The notes: generated by a model from the letters alone, not told the origin. Counted from the first letter of the stretch, positions 8,128 to 17,192 are shown. The stretch: DNA of 64,000 bases from Gammaproteobacteria bacterium (GCA_022071965.1 JAJVIQ010000009.1:1-64000); one strand, 5' to 3'. Program-made: numbers and translations.

Positions 8128-8730
8128 TCAGCGGCGCATCTCGAGCGAGCCGCCGCCCCGGGCATCGTGGCTGCCGGAGCCGAGGCTCTGATGCGGCCGG
8201 TGGCCATGGTGGCCGGGGCGCCCGTCGTGTCCGGGCGGCGACCCGTGGCCGGGGCGGGGGTCGAAGGGCGGCGACCAGCCTCGACCCGGATGCCAGCCGG
8301 GGCGGATCGGGAACGTCGGGGCCCCGTAGTATGGCGGAAAGTACACGCCGGCCCGCCAGACTCCCAGCTCGTCCGGGTAGACCACCGCGGGCGCCGGGGT
8401 GGAGGCGGCGTAGCGCGCCTGCTCGTCGGCCTCGCGCTGCAGGCGCGCCAGGCGTTCCCGCTCCAGGCGGTCGGCCAGCTCGCGATCCCGCTGTCGCAGG
8501 TCCTCGCGCGCCTTCTCCATCGCCGCGGCATCCTCGGGCGACACCGGGAGCGGCTCGGGCACGTCCACGACCGACTCGCTGCTGCCGGCGCGGCAGGGGG
8601 CGTCCTGGTAGGTGACCGAGCCGTCGCCCGCCTTGCATTTGTATGCCTGCCCATGGGCCGCGGGGGCCACGCCGAGGATCGCGAGGACGGCAACCAGGCA
8701 TTTTCGCGGCGTACCTTGCATCGGGTTCAT
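8128..8730 (-). CDS. Exported DUF4124-domain protein
   Basis: The 200-residue product has a signal peptide (to about residue 28, PAAHGQ) followed by the DUF4124 signature (AYKCKAGDGSVTYQDAPC) at about 29-50. A charged helical region at about 70-110 (EKAREDLRQRDRELADRLE) is a likely short coiled coil. The C-terminus is a Gly/Pro/His-rich low-complexity tail. DUF4124 is a short beta module common in proteobacterial secreted proteins of unknown role. The start could also be the second Met (MQGTPRK), 3 codons downstream. It is convergent with the GlxA-type regulator. Confidence 0.85.
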   Translation of the reverse strand: MNPMQGTPRKCLVAVLAILGVAPAAHGQAYKCKAGDGSVTYQDAPCRAGSSESVVDVPEPLPVSPEDAAAMEKAREDLRQRDRELADRLERERLARLQREADEQARYAASTPAPAVVYPDELGVWRAGVYFPPYYGAPTFPIRPGWHPGRGWSPPFDPRPGHGSPPGHDGRPGHHGHRPHQSLGSGSHDARGGGSLEMRR

Positions 8731-9167
8731 ACATTGAGCCTATTCGCTATTGACGTGATTCTCCAGTGCCAGGATCAACCTCCGCGCATCCCGCGCCACC
8801 ACATGACCGGTGCCGCGAACGGCGGCGCCGTTCTTCGCGCCCTGTTCGGTGCGGGACGATCCGTGACGCCGGGTGCGCGTGTCGCGTCGATGTCATCCAA
8901 GCGGGACAATCAACCGTGACGCGCCGGGAATCCGGCGCTTGCGATATCGGCGCAAGAGGCATTTGCGCCCGGGTTTGGGCAGGAGTAGTGTTGCGCTGTC
9001 ACGCCTGCCCGCCGTCCATTCCCGACGAGGCAGTGCTGTCTGGGACCGCAGAAAGACCAAAAAACTGCAAGGACGCTGGCCAGACCCGGAAGGCCCGTGA
9101 CAACCGCAATCCAATCGTAGTTTGGCCAGATTCAACGATGTGGGATGTTTTCAAGGAGGGTGCATTC
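8731..9167. other. 437-bp intergenic region with one 7-bp hairpin
   Basis: No convincing gene was found. The divergent promoters for the DUF4124 gene (minus) and the HbpS-like gene (plus) must lie here. A hairpin is visible at 8949-8969 (GGCGCAA / TTGCGCC, 7-nt loop). The last 60 bp before 9168 are less GC-rich than the surroundings and carry the AAGGAGGG ribosome-binding site of the next gene. Confidence 0.5.
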
Positions 9168-9965
9168 ATGAAATCAAAATCATACGCACTGAAGTTCGCG
9201 CTGGCCGGTGGCGTCGCCTTCAGTCTGATGGCGAACGTCGCTTTCGCCGACAGCAAGGGCAAGGGCCCGCAATCGAGTGCCGCGTGCAAGGGGTTGCCAA
9301 ACCATTACCAGCTCAAGAGGGCGCTGATCAACGCGCGCATCACGCCGAACGGCGGCTTCAACCTCGACATGTGGGGAACGATCGTCAATCGCGACGGTGT
9401 CGTCTGCGCGGTGGCCTTCACCGGCGCGAATCGCGGATCGCAGTGGCCGGGCAGCCGAGTCATCTCGGCCCAGAAGGCCAACACCGCCAATGCCTTCAGC
9501 CTGCCGGGCCTGGCGTTGTCGACCGCGAACCTGTTCACCGCGGTTCAGCCCGGGGGTACGCTCTACGGTCTGCAACACAGCAACCCGGTCGACACCGGCG
9601 TGGCGTACAAGGGACCGGCACAGCACTTCGGGAAGCCGCAGGATCCCATGGTGGGCAACCGGATTGGCGGCGTGAACGTATTCGGTGGCGGCGTCGGACT
9701 TTACGACGCCAACGGGACGTTGGTCGGAGGATTGGGCGTCAGCGGCGACTCTTCGTGCGCCGACCATAATATTGCGTGGAAGACGCGTTACGGCCTGAAC
9801 CTGGACAATGTTCCCGCGGGCGTCGCCGCCGGCGGTACTGACAACATCATTTACGATATCGCGCCCCCGTCGGCATCCGGATTCGGACATCCGGAGTGCA
9901 GCGCCGACGCCACGAGCATCGGGAATGGTTTGCCGGCCACGCATCCGATCGGTCCCAATCCGTAG
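9168..9965 (+). CDS. Secreted HbpS/GlcG-like (DUF336) heme-binding family protein
   Basis: The 265-residue protein has a signal peptide (MKSKSYALKFALAGG..., cleaved after about residue 25, AFAD). The body resembles the DUF336 fold: an early helix (LKRALINARI), the segment GVVCAVAFTGANRG, SRVISAQKANTANAFS and the Gly-rich strand GGVGLYDANGTLVGGLGVSGDSSCADH. Family members bind heme or act as exported sensors of redox stress. The start is chosen for its AAGGAGGG site 7 nt upstream; the open frame extends further 5' but without coding character. A Rho-independent terminator follows at 10007, so the gene is probably monocistronic. Confidence 0.85.
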   Translation: MKSKSYALKFALAGGVAFSLMANVAFADSKGKGPQSSAACKGLPNHYQLKRALINARITPNGGFNLDMWGTIVNRDGVVCAVAFTGANRGSQWPGSRVISAQKANTANAFSLPGLALSTANLFTAVQPGGTLYGLQHSNPVDTGVAYKGPAQHFGKPQDPMVGNRIGGVNVFGGGVGLYDANGTLVGGLGVSGDSSCADHNIAWKTRYGLNLDNVPAGVAAGGTDNIIYDIAPPSASGFGHPECSADATSIGNGLPATHPIGPNP

Positions 9966-10006
9966 CGTGATGTATTTCTCCGTGTAATCTCCGATGTGTT
10001 ATCGAG

Positions 10007-10034
10007 AGCCGCCGCAAGGCGGCTTTCGTTTGTT
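10007..10034 (+). terminator. Rho-independent terminator of the HbpS-like gene
   Basis: AGCCGCC (10007-10013), loop GCAA, GGCGGCT (10018-10024), then TTCGTTTGTT. The GNRA-type tetraloop stem with a T-rich tail lies 42 bp after the stop codon. Confidence 0.8.
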
Positions 10035-10211
10035 CCGCCCATGGATATCACCAGTCGGGATCGACGCGCCGGATGTTCAGAAGGTTATGCCTGTGACCAA
10101 GGTGGTTCAGGCAGTCATGGATCGACACGCACGGCATCCCAGGTCATCTGGCGCCGCTCGGGCCGCCGTGACCGGTGGTTGCGTGTGCCTGGGCCGCGGA
10201 TGTATTTCGGT

Positions 10212-10217
10212 TACAAT
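10212..10217 (+). promoter_or_regulatory. Candidate -10 element (TACAAT)
   Basis: TACAAT lies 31 bp before the start codon at 10248. No good -35 box is visible at standard spacing, so the assignment is weak. Confidence 0.3.
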
Positions 10218-10247
10218 CGCGCCGCTGTACACACCTTGCAAGCCCAC

Positions 10248-10544
10248 ATGAAACTGATCCTGCAGATAGCGCTCGGCGTGTTCATCGGCATTTCCGCGTC
10301 ACAGCTCCTGATCGATGCCTGGCGAACGCACCGGCAGGAGCAGGTCGCTCAGGCGGAGAACGCCGAGCGCGAGCAAATCGCGCGCGAACGGCGGGAGCAG
10401 TCCCAAAAGATCCGGGAGCTCGTCAGCGAGAAACTGCAGCGACAGGCGGCCGAACAAACCGCCGAGTCAATGGCCCCGGACATCATGCCGCAGGAGCCCG
10501 AAGGTGAAGAGGCACCGGCGGATGCCGAGCCCGAGCAACCGTAG
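10248..10544 (+). CDS. Small membrane-anchored protein of unknown function
   Basis: The 98-residue product has one N-terminal hydrophobic helix (MKLILQIALGVFIGISASQLLI), a highly charged helical region at about 30-70 rich in Glu, Arg and Gln (likely coiled coil), and an acidic Pro/Glu tail. The lack of a cleavage-like motif suggests it stays anchored with the coil in the cytoplasm or periplasm. No family was recognised. It stands alone, preceded by a possible -10 box and followed by a 321-bp non-coding region. Confidence 0.65.
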   Translation: MKLILQIALGVFIGISASQLLIDAWRTHRQEQVAQAENAEREQIARERREQSQKIRELVSEKLQRQAAEQTAESMAPDIMPQEPEGEEAPADAEPEQP

Positions 10545-10866
10545 AACGGCGATCCCGGGTTCGCGTCCGCACCCTGGCCCCCGTCGACCTCAACGCAACC
10601 GCCAAGTGCGGTAAAGCGCTCGCCGGCCCATGCCGGCGCCACTTGCCCACCTTGCTCGCGCGATCCTCGGTAGGCGGGACCCCGGGGTTCTGTGATTCGC
10701 TGCAGGCAAGTCCCTGGTAAATAATCCGCATCGCATTTAGTCAAGGAATCGGGTCCGGCTGCCGATGTTACTGGGGTCAGGTCCCGATTCTGCGCCGCGG
10801 ACGGCCGGGCCAATCCGGCCCCGCATAGCCGACCGTCAGGGACGAAGCAACTTGGGGGAATTGTCC
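10545..10866. other. 322-bp non-coding region containing a spaced inverted repeat
   Basis: No coding sequence is supported. The 3' part contains an inverted repeat (10746-10790) and a less GC-rich stretch around 10718-10745, a plausible place for the promoter of the cyclic-nucleotide-binding protein gene. Confidence 0.5.
10746..10790. repeat. Spaced inverted repeat GAATCGGG...CCCGATTC containing GGGGTCAGGTCCC
   Basis: Arms are at 10746-10753 and 10783-10790 with a 29-bp spacer. The inner sequence ACTGGGGTCAGGTCCC resembles short dispersed intergenic repeats of the GGGGTCAG type seen in many proteobacterial genomes. No other copy was noticed in this window. Confidence 0.45.
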
Positions 10867-11958
10867 ATGACTACGGAAGCCGTGCGTCTGTCAGCCACCG
10901 ACGTGCTGATGGAGCAGATCATGAAATCCAAATCGATGTCGCGCGTCTCCAAGAGCGCGCTGCGATCGTTCATCGCGCGCGTCGAGATGCTGCAGGTCAG
11001 CGCCGGGGAGACCATCTACAGGCAGGGTGAGGGCGGTGAGACGTTCTACATCATCGGCGCCGGCAAATGCCGGCTGTTCAACTATCCATCCGGGGGCGGC
11101 GCCGTCGTGGAGCTCGGTTCCCTGGGCCCGGGCGACACCTTCGGCGAGGATTCGCTCATCCGCGGCACGGCCCGCGGTTTCTCCGTCGAGATGGTCACCG
11201 ACGGCACGCTCGCATGCCTGAACAGGGAGGAATTCGACAAGCTCTTCAGGGAGCCGATGTTGAAGGCCGTGGACATCAACGAGGCGAAGAATCTCGAGGC
11301 TTACGGCGCCAGCATCATCGACGTGCGTGCGCCCACGGAGTTCAAGCGCTACGCGGTGGGCGGCAGCCGGAACGTACCGGTCAACGAGGTGCGTCGCGAA
11401 CGCCGCGGGTTCGACAAGCAGCTCACCTACATCACGGTCAGCGACAACGAATCCGACAGCGCGCTCGCGGCCTTTCTGCTGACGCAGAAGGGCCTGGAGG
11501 CACGCTATCTCACCGCCACCGTCGCCGACTATATGCGGGCCTGCGCCTCGGATGATCTCGACAAGCTGCACCTCCCGGGCGCCGCCACCGAGACGGTGAT
11601 CGAGATCCCGGAGGAGTATCTGAGCGCCACGGCCAGCATCGCGACGAACGTGAATCCCAGCACCCCGCCCCCCGCTGCCCACGCGGGTCCTCCGGAAGGT
11701 ACGCAGGCCGCCGCCGGCGCGCCGCAACCCGAGCCGACCGGCGCGGCGGATGGGCTCAGCGCGCCGATGCGCGAGGAGTTCGCACGCATGCTCAGGGAGC
11801 ATGACGACGGGCTGCAGCACGAGATGCACGTCATGCGGGTCAAGATCCGCGGGTTGCTGACCCAGTACCAGAACCGGATCCTCGAGCTCGAACGCAAGGT
11901 CGCGGAACTGCAGCAGGCCGGGCCCCTTCCCGCGGCGCGCGCGGCGGCCAACGGCTGA
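10867..11958 (+). CDS. Cyclic-nucleotide-binding domain protein fused to a rhodanese-like domain
   Basis: The 363-residue protein has a cNMP-binding fold at about 20-130 (GETIYRQGEGGETFYIIGAGKC; phosphate-cassette-like PGDTFGEDSLIRGTAR), then a rhodanese-like domain at about 140-230 (GASIIDVRAPTEFKRYAVGG). The tail is a Pro/Ala linker followed by a coiled coil at about 320-350 (QNRILELERKVAELQ). The rhodanese active-site loop reads YITVSDNESDSALAA, with no Cys where the catalytic cysteine should be, so sulphur transfer is unlikely and the domain may be a binding module. The start follows a weak site; the upstream in-frame sequence looks non-coding. Confidence 0.88.
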   Translation: MTTEAVRLSATDVLMEQIMKSKSMSRVSKSALRSFIARVEMLQVSAGETIYRQGEGGETFYIIGAGKCRLFNYPSGGGAVVELGSLGPGDTFGEDSLIRGTARGFSVEMVTDGTLACLNREEFDKLFREPMLKAVDINEAKNLEAYGASIIDVRAPTEFKRYAVGGSRNVPVNEVRRERRGFDKQLTYITVSDNESDSALAAFLLTQKGLEARYLTATVADYMRACASDDLDKLHLPGAATETVIEIPEEYLSATASIATNVNPSTPPPAAHAGPPEGTQAAAGAPQPEPTGAADGLSAPMREEFARMLREHDDGLQHEMHVMRVKIRGLLTQYQNRILELERKVAELQQAGPLPAARAAANG

Positions 11959-12077
11959 CGGGCGGCGCCGACGATATCCTCGCGAGCGCCATGGCGAGGC
12001 ACGAACGCCACGGTCGTGATGCGCACGCGCATCGCGACGAGCGGCCGCCAGGCGGCCGGCAGGGCCTGCCGCCGCTC

Positions 12078-12086
12078 GCTATACTT
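12078..12086 (+). promoter_or_regulatory. Sigma-S-like extended -10 element (GCTATACTT)
   Basis: GCTATACTT matches the sigma-S-preferred extended -10 (KCTATACTT). It lies 46 bp upstream of the GTG start of the HAD hydrolase, giving a predicted leader of about 40 nt. No -35 box is obvious, as is common for sigma-S promoters. Confidence 0.45.
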
Positions 12087-12131
12087 GTTGCACTCGTGAA
12101 CAATGCTCCTGGAGTGGCGGGAGAGGACGAC

Positions 12132-12992
12132 GTGAACGTGGTGCCTCGGTATCTGCCGACGGCTGCAACCGCGGCCGGACTGCTCGCGCCGCGCGTGCTG
12201 ATCTTCGACTGGCATGGCACGCTGGTCGACACCCGCAAGGCGATGTACAACGCCATGGACGACATGCTCGCGCGCTTCGAGGAGCTCGGTCTGCCGCCGC
12301 AGCTCGTCAGCCGCAGCCTCTCGAAGACGGCGGAGGACGAACGCCTGGTCGAGTACGTGCGACAGCATCGCCGGCTGCCGGAGAAGATCCGCAGCGCCGG
12401 CCGCCTGTCGCGCACCGATATCTTCGAGATCCTGTTCGGGGCGAATGCGCATGCCAAGCAGGTCGCGCATGCCGCCTACAACGCGGCCTATCGCTATCAT
12501 TACGGCGAGGTGCGCCACCTGCACGGCGACGAGCGGGCGGTGCTGACCGCGCTGCGCGCGCGGGGCATCCGGCTTGCCATTGTCAGCAACCGCGATCGTG
12601 AGTTCCTCGAGCACGAGCTGGCCGTACTCGACGGAGGCAGCTGGCGCGGACTTTTCGACGTCATCGTCTGCGGCGGCGACACACCGAATCGCAAGCCCGC
12701 GCCGGATCCGATCCTCCATGCCGTCCGGAGGCTGGGATGCGTTCCGGGTCGCGACGGCTGGTACGTCGGCGATGCGGCCAGCGACGTCGGGGCCGCGCGG
12801 CGTGCCGGCCTGGCAAGCGTCTTTTTCAACAGCGCCGGCTGGACCCCGGAGTGGCTCGCGTATTATTTCCCCGGCTCCGCGGAGCATCCCGACGTCCCCG
12901 ATGTCGTCCTCGACGATTGCCGCGAGCTGGAGCGGCTGATCGCGCGCCTCGCGCATCGAGGTCGGGCGCATCGGCTGCCTGCGGGCGGCTGA
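12132..12992 (+). CDS. HAD-superfamily hydrolase with atypical DWH motif
   Basis: The 286-residue protein has the HAD core: motif I IFDWHGTLVDT at about 24-34, a helical cap (about 40-130), motif II around LAIVSNRD, motif III Lys in GDTPNRKPAPDPI and motif IV WYVGDAASDVGAARRAG. Motif I has His at the position of the second catalytic Asp (usual DxDGT), which in phosphatases is the general acid/base, so activity may differ. The GTG at 12132 is preferred because it has GGGAGAGGA just upstream; longer reading frames lack this. Substrate unknown; the motif set resembles phosphoglycolate-phosphatase-like enzymes. Confidence 0.85.
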   Translation: MNVVPRYLPTAATAAGLLAPRVLIFDWHGTLVDTRKAMYNAMDDMLARFEELGLPPQLVSRSLSKTAEDERLVEYVRQHRRLPEKIRSAGRLSRTDIFEILFGANAHAKQVAHAAYNAAYRYHYGEVRHLHGDERAVLTALRARGIRLAIVSNRDREFLEHELAVLDGGSWRGLFDVIVCGGDTPNRKPAPDPILHAVRRLGCVPGRDGWYVGDAASDVGAARRAGLASVFFNSAGWTPEWLAYYFPGSAEHPDVPDVVLDDCRELERLIARLAHRGRAHRLPAGG

Positions 12993-12993
12993 C

Positions 12994-12999
12994 TATAAT
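12994..12999 (+). promoter_or_regulatory. Candidate -10 element (TATAAT) for the DUF2339-DUF3999 operon
   Basis: A consensus TATAAT sits right at the end of the HAD gene and 70 bp upstream of the DUF2339 start. The -35 region at 17-bp spacing is poor. Confidence 0.4.
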
Positions 13000-13069
13000 G
13001 TGCGGGCTGCGCGAAGCCTGCGCATGCGATGCATTGCAGCACAAATAACATCATCACGAGGGAACGCGC

Positions 13070-15802
13070 ATGCCCTGGCTGCTGGCGTTGGTCGGAGGGT
13101 TACTCGGGGCCGCATGGTTCGAGGGGGCGGGGCTGGTGCTCGGACTCCTGGGCGGCCTGCTCCTGGGCGGCTACCTGCGCCTCGCCGATCGGGTGCGCAG
13201 GCTCGAGCGCAAGGTCGCGGCGCTCACCAGCGGAGCCGCGATGGCGGCCGCAGACACCGAAACGGCGCCCGTCACGGCAGGCGTTGCGCCGGCCGTGGCC
13301 GCGGGGCCGGCGGAGCCATCCGGGGGACTGACGCCGCCGGCTGTCAGCGGGCAGGCACAGGCAGCGGCGCGCGAGCGCGCGCCGCCGGCGGCCGCCGCTC
13401 ACACCGCTGCCGCCGGCACACCGTCGCAACCGCACGCGGTGCCGGCGACGCGGCCGCCGGATCGTCTCGACCGGCTGCTCATCCGTCTGCGCGAGTACTT
13501 CACCACCGGCAATGTGGTGGCGAAGATCGGTGCCATCGTCCTGTTCTTCGGCGTGGCCTTCCTGCTCAAGTATGCCGTGGAGCGCAATGCCGTGCCGGTG
13601 GAGCTGCGGCTGGCGGCGGTGGCGGCGGGCGGACTTGCCCTGCTGATCACCGGCTGGCGCAAACGATCCGCGCGTGCGGCGATCGGCCTCATCCTGCAGG
13701 GTGCCGGCGTGGGCGTCCTGTATCTCACGATGTTCGCGGCCGCCCGTCTCTACGACGCGCTGCCGCATCCGGCGGCGTTCGGGCTCATGCTGGCGGTGGT
13801 CGCTCTGTCCGGCATGCTGGCGGTCTTGCAGAATGCCCCGGCGCTCGCGGTGGCGGGCAGTATCGGCGGCTTTCTCGCACCGGTGCTGCTGTCGCGAGGC
13901 GGTGGCAGTCATGTTGCACTGTTCTCCTACTATGCGCTGCTCAATGCCGGCATCTTCGGCATCGCCTGGTTCAGGTCGTGGCGCATACTGAACTGGACCG
14001 GATTCATCTTCACCTTCCTCATCGCCACGCTGTGGGGCGCGATCCACTACCGCAGCGAGCACTTCGCGACGACCGAGCCGTTTCTCCTCCTGTTCTTCCT
14101 CTTCTATCTGGCGACCTCGATCCTGTTCGCCTACCGGCAACCGCCGCGGCTGAAGGGCTACATCGACGCATCGCTGGTTTTCGGCCTGCCCGTCATCGCG
14201 TTCGTGTTGCAATGCGTGCTGGTGGAGGACTACGAGTACGGCAGGGCCATCAGTGCACTCGTGCTCGGTGGTCTGTACCTCGGGCTGGCGTGGACGCTGT
14301 GGGGCAGACTCGGCGCCGAGATGCGGCCGCTGGCGGAGGCGTTCCTGGCGCTCGGCATCGCGTTCCTCACGCTGACGATCCCGTTCGCGCTCGATGCGCG
14401 GCTCACCGCCGCGGCCTGGGCGCTGGAGGGCGCCGGGATGGTCTGGGTCGGATTCCGTCAGCATCGCGTCCTGCCGCGCACCTTCGGATTGCTGCTGCAA
14501 TTGCTGGCGGGATGCGCCTTCGCGGTGAAGTCGACGAATCTCGCCGGGGCGACGCCGGTATTCAACTCCGCGTACCTCGGCGGGGTCTTCGTCGCGCTGG
14601 CGGCGCTGTTCTCGGCGTACTGGTACGAGCGCCGATACGAGGATCTGCGGCCTGGCGAACGTGGGCTGCACGGCCTGCTGCTCATCTGGGGTCTCGTCTG
14701 GTGGTTCGCCGCCGGCGGCCAGGAGATCCAACGGCAGGTCTCCGCGGAGTATCGGCTGCACGCGATGGTGCTCTGCTCGGCGCTGAGCTTCCATGCCGCC
14801 GGCCTGCTCGCCGCGCGCTGGCACTGGCGGTCATTGGCTCAGGCCTCGATGCTGAACATGCTCGCGACGGTGGTGCTGCTGGCGCTCGCATACCTGCTCG
14901 ATCACCATGCGCAGCCGTTCCGCAACCTCGGCTGGATCGCATGGCCGCTGGCATTCCATGCCTGGTACGACCTGCTCTGGGGCTATCAGCGCGCCTGGCC
15001 TCGCGGCGTGCTGCGATACGGGCATGCCGCGGCGGTCTGGAGCGCCGTGTTCCTGGGCGCCTGGGCGCTGGCGCGCGGGCTGACCGCATGGGTGGGCGAT
15101 GGCAACACCTGGCCGCTCATCGCATGGGGCCTCGTGCCGGCCTTCGCAATCGCGGCGACGCTCCGCTGGGGGGAGCGGCTGCGGTGGCCGATCCGCGCTC
15201 ACCCAGGTGTGTATCTCGGCGGCGCCCCGGCCGGGCTTGCCGCCTTCCTGTTGTGCTGGCTGCTCGCGTCGTGTTTCGAGGCCGGCAGTCCCGCGCCGTT
15301 GCGCTATCTGCCCGTCGTCAATCCGCTCGAGCTCACGCAGGGCCTGGCGTTGGTCAGCATCGTTCTCTGGGCGCTGCAGGCCAAACGCCATGACATTCCC
15401 GTCATCCGTGGCTGGGAGCCTTCGTGGATACCCGCGCTGCTCGGGGTGTCGGTCTTCATGCTCGCCAACGCCGTGGTGGCGCGTGCCGTGCATCATCTCG
15501 CCGGCGTGCCTTACACACTCCCGGCGCTGGTGGGATCGGCGTTGTTCGAGGCGGCGATCGCCATACTCTGGGGCGTGACGGCGCTGGCGGTCATGAGCCA
15601 CGCGTCCCGCCGCGGCGTGCGGCGGCTGTGGTTCGCGGGCGCCGGTCTGCTCGGAGTGCTGATCGTGAAGCTCTTTCTCGTCGATCTGTCGGGCACCGGA
15701 ACGGTCGGGCGCATCGTCTCGTTCCTGGCCACTGGCGGCCTGATGCTGTTGATCGGCTATGTCTCGCCCATGCCGCCGCGCAGCGAGGCGGTGCGCTCGT
15801 GA
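13070..15802 (+). CDS. DUF2339 family polytopic membrane protein
   Basis: The 910-residue protein starts with one hydrophobic segment (about 1-38), a short coiled coil (RVRRLERKVAAL) and an Ala/Pro-rich linker to about residue 135. A long region of more than 20 hydrophobic segments follows, from about 150 to 905. This is the architecture of DUF2339, predicted inner-membrane proteins of unknown function. It overlaps the downstream DUF3999 gene by GTGA, the conserved pairing of these two families, so the proteins probably form a complex. The start has GAGGGAAC upstream. Confidence 0.92.
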   Translation: MPWLLALVGGLLGAAWFEGAGLVLGLLGGLLLGGYLRLADRVRRLERKVAALTSGAAMAAADTETAPVTAGVAPAVAAGPAEPSGGLTPPAVSGQAQAAARERAPPAAAAHTAAAGTPSQPHAVPATRPPDRLDRLLIRLREYFTTGNVVAKIGAIVLFFGVAFLLKYAVERNAVPVELRLAAVAAGGLALLITGWRKRSARAAIGLILQGAGVGVLYLTMFAAARLYDALPHPAAFGLMLAVVALSGMLAVLQNAPALAVAGSIGGFLAPVLLSRGGGSHVALFSYYALLNAGIFGIAWFRSWRILNWTGFIFTFLIATLWGAIHYRSEHFATTEPFLLLFFLFYLATSILFAYRQPPRLKGYIDASLVFGLPVIAFVLQCVLVEDYEYGRAISALVLGGLYLGLAWTLWGRLGAEMRPLAEAFLALGIAFLTLTIPFALDARLTAAAWALEGAGMVWVGFRQHRVLPRTFGLLLQLLAGCAFAVKSTNLAGATPVFNSAYLGGVFVALAALFSAYWYERRYEDLRPGERGLHGLLLIWGLVWWFAAGGQEIQRQVSAEYRLHAMVLCSALSFHAAGLLAARWHWRSLAQASMLNMLATVVLLALAYLLDHHAQPFRNLGWIAWPLAFHAWYDLLWGYQRAWPRGVLRYGHAAAVWSAVFLGAWALARGLTAWVGDGNTWPLIAWGLVPAFAIAATLRWGERLRWPIRAHPGVYLGGAPAGLAAFLLCWLLASCFEAGSPAPLRYLPVVNPLELTQGLALVSIVLWALQAKRHDIPVIRGWEPSWIPALLGVSVFMLANAVVARAVHHLAGVPYTLPALVGSALFEAAIAILWGVTALAVMSHASRRGVRRLWFAGAGLLGVLIVKLFLVDLSGTGTVGRIVSFLATGGLMLLIGYVSPMPPRSEAVRS

Positions 15803-17160
15803 AAAGAGTCGCCACGTTCGCGGTACTCGCAGCCCTGTCGACGTCGGCCCAGACGGAGTCCGACCGCGCACGGCTGGAGGATTTTGCCTACGCCATGCCG
15901 ATCGAGACCGGCCCCGGGAAGGCCCCTTTCTACACACTGACGCTGCCGGAGATCGTCTACCACACGGTCACGCGGCCGGACCGCGGCGACATACGCGTGT
16001 TCGACGCCGATGGCCGAGTCGTCCCGCACATGCTGCAGTCGCTTCCGGCCCCGAAGCGCCCGGCCTCCTGGTCGCGTTTGCCGGTGTTTCCGCTGCCGGC
16101 GGGGAAAACCGGGGCGACGCCGGCAAACGACGTGCATGTGCGCGTCGACGAGCGCGGCGCCGTCATCGATGTGATCGCGGCGGATGCCGCGCCGGTCGGC
16201 TCCCATTACCTGCTCGATGCCAGCGCCGTGGCGGCGCCTATCGAGGCGCTGCGGCTGGATTGGGGCGAGGGCCACCGCAGAATGCTCGCGCGCGCGCGCG
16301 TGGAGTGCAGCGAGGATCTCGACCGCTGGCGCGAGGTGGCGATCGGCAGCCTCGCGGAATTGCGGGAAGGAGATGCCCGCCTGTATCAGAACGTCATCGC
16401 CCTGCCCGGGACCCGGTGCCGCTACCTGCGGCTGGCATGGCCGTCCAGCGAGGCGCGCATCGCCGGGGTCGAGGCGCGTCTGGCGCCGCCCGAGGCCGAG
16501 GCGGCGCCATCGCCGCCCGTGCAGTGGCGTGATCTCGAGCCCGTGCGCCAATCCGACGGTGGTTACGAGTTCGACGCCGGCGGCTTTTTCCCGGTCACGC
16601 GCGTCAATGTGAACTGGCCGGGCGAGAGCACCGTCGCGCGCTTGCGCGTGGAGGCGCGAACGGATGCCGCGGCGGCGTGGCGCCCCGTCCATACGGGGCT
16701 ATTCTTCGCGCTCGAGATCGACGGCGGGCCGCTGAGCGGCGAGGCCGCCGCCGTGCGGGTCACGCTGGCACGCCATTGGCGCATCCGTGTGGCGGAGCAT
16801 GGCGACCCCTCGATCCCGGCCGCGCCGCGCCTCCTGCTCGGCTGGCAGCCGGATCGCCTGCTGTTCGTGGCTTCCGGGGCTCCGCCATACCGGCTCGCCT
16901 ATGGCAATGCGGCGGCGCCGCCGGGCTCGAACATCGCCGCCTCGCTGTACGAGCGCCTTCAGCGCCCCGGCGGCAGCGACGAAGCCGGTCAGGCGGTGGC
17001 GGGCGTGCCGCGCGCCGTGGCCGGTGACGCCGCGCTCGTACCGCGCTCGCCGCCGCTGCCGTGGCAGAGGATCCTGCTCTGGGCCGTGCTGGTGCTCGGT
17101 GTACTGCTGCTCGGGCGCATGGCCCTCGGTCTGTACCGCGAGATGATGCGCCACGGTTGA
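15799..17160 (+). CDS. DUF3999 family exported, membrane-anchored protein
   Basis: The 453-residue product (GTG start overlapping the DUF2339 stop) has a signal peptide (about 1-18) and a large beta-rich periplasmic region (about 20-415). A C-terminal transmembrane helix at about 425-447 (WAVLVLGVLLLGRMALGLY) is followed by a short cytoplasmic tail. Family members are found next to DUF2339 proteins and have no assigned function. The beta-rich part, with repeated WPSSEARIAGVEARL-like strands, suggests carbohydrate- or ligand-binding sandwich domains; that is inference. Confidence 0.9.
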   Translation: MKRVATFAVLAALSTSAQTESDRARLEDFAYAMPIETGPGKAPFYTLTLPEIVYHTVTRPDRGDIRVFDADGRVVPHMLQSLPAPKRPASWSRLPVFPLPAGKTGATPANDVHVRVDERGAVIDVIAADAAPVGSHYLLDASAVAAPIEALRLDWGEGHRRMLARARVECSEDLDRWREVAIGSLAELREGDARLYQNVIALPGTRCRYLRLAWPSSEARIAGVEARLAPPEAEAAPSPPVQWRDLEPVRQSDGGYEFDAGGFFPVTRVNVNWPGESTVARLRVEARTDAAAAWRPVHTGLFFALEIDGGPLSGEAAAVRVTLARHWRIRVAEHGDPSIPAAPRLLLGWQPDRLLFVASGAPPYRLAYGNAAAPPGSNIAASLYERLQRPGGSDEAGQAVAGVPRAVAGDAALVPRSPPLPWQRILLWAVLVLGVLLLGRMALGLYREMMRHG

Positions 17161-17192
17161 GCAGACGGCGCGCGCCGAGCGATGAGGCCGTG

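Noticed and set aside
9994-10251. 85-codon frame after the HbpS-like gene
   Set aside because: Begins in the terminator hairpin of the previous gene and has no ribosome-binding site or homology.
13100-14824. 574-codon open frame antisense to DUF2339
   Set aside because: Lies wholly inside a well-supported membrane-protein gene; composition is Arg/Gln/Glu-rich shadow sequence as expected from high GC.
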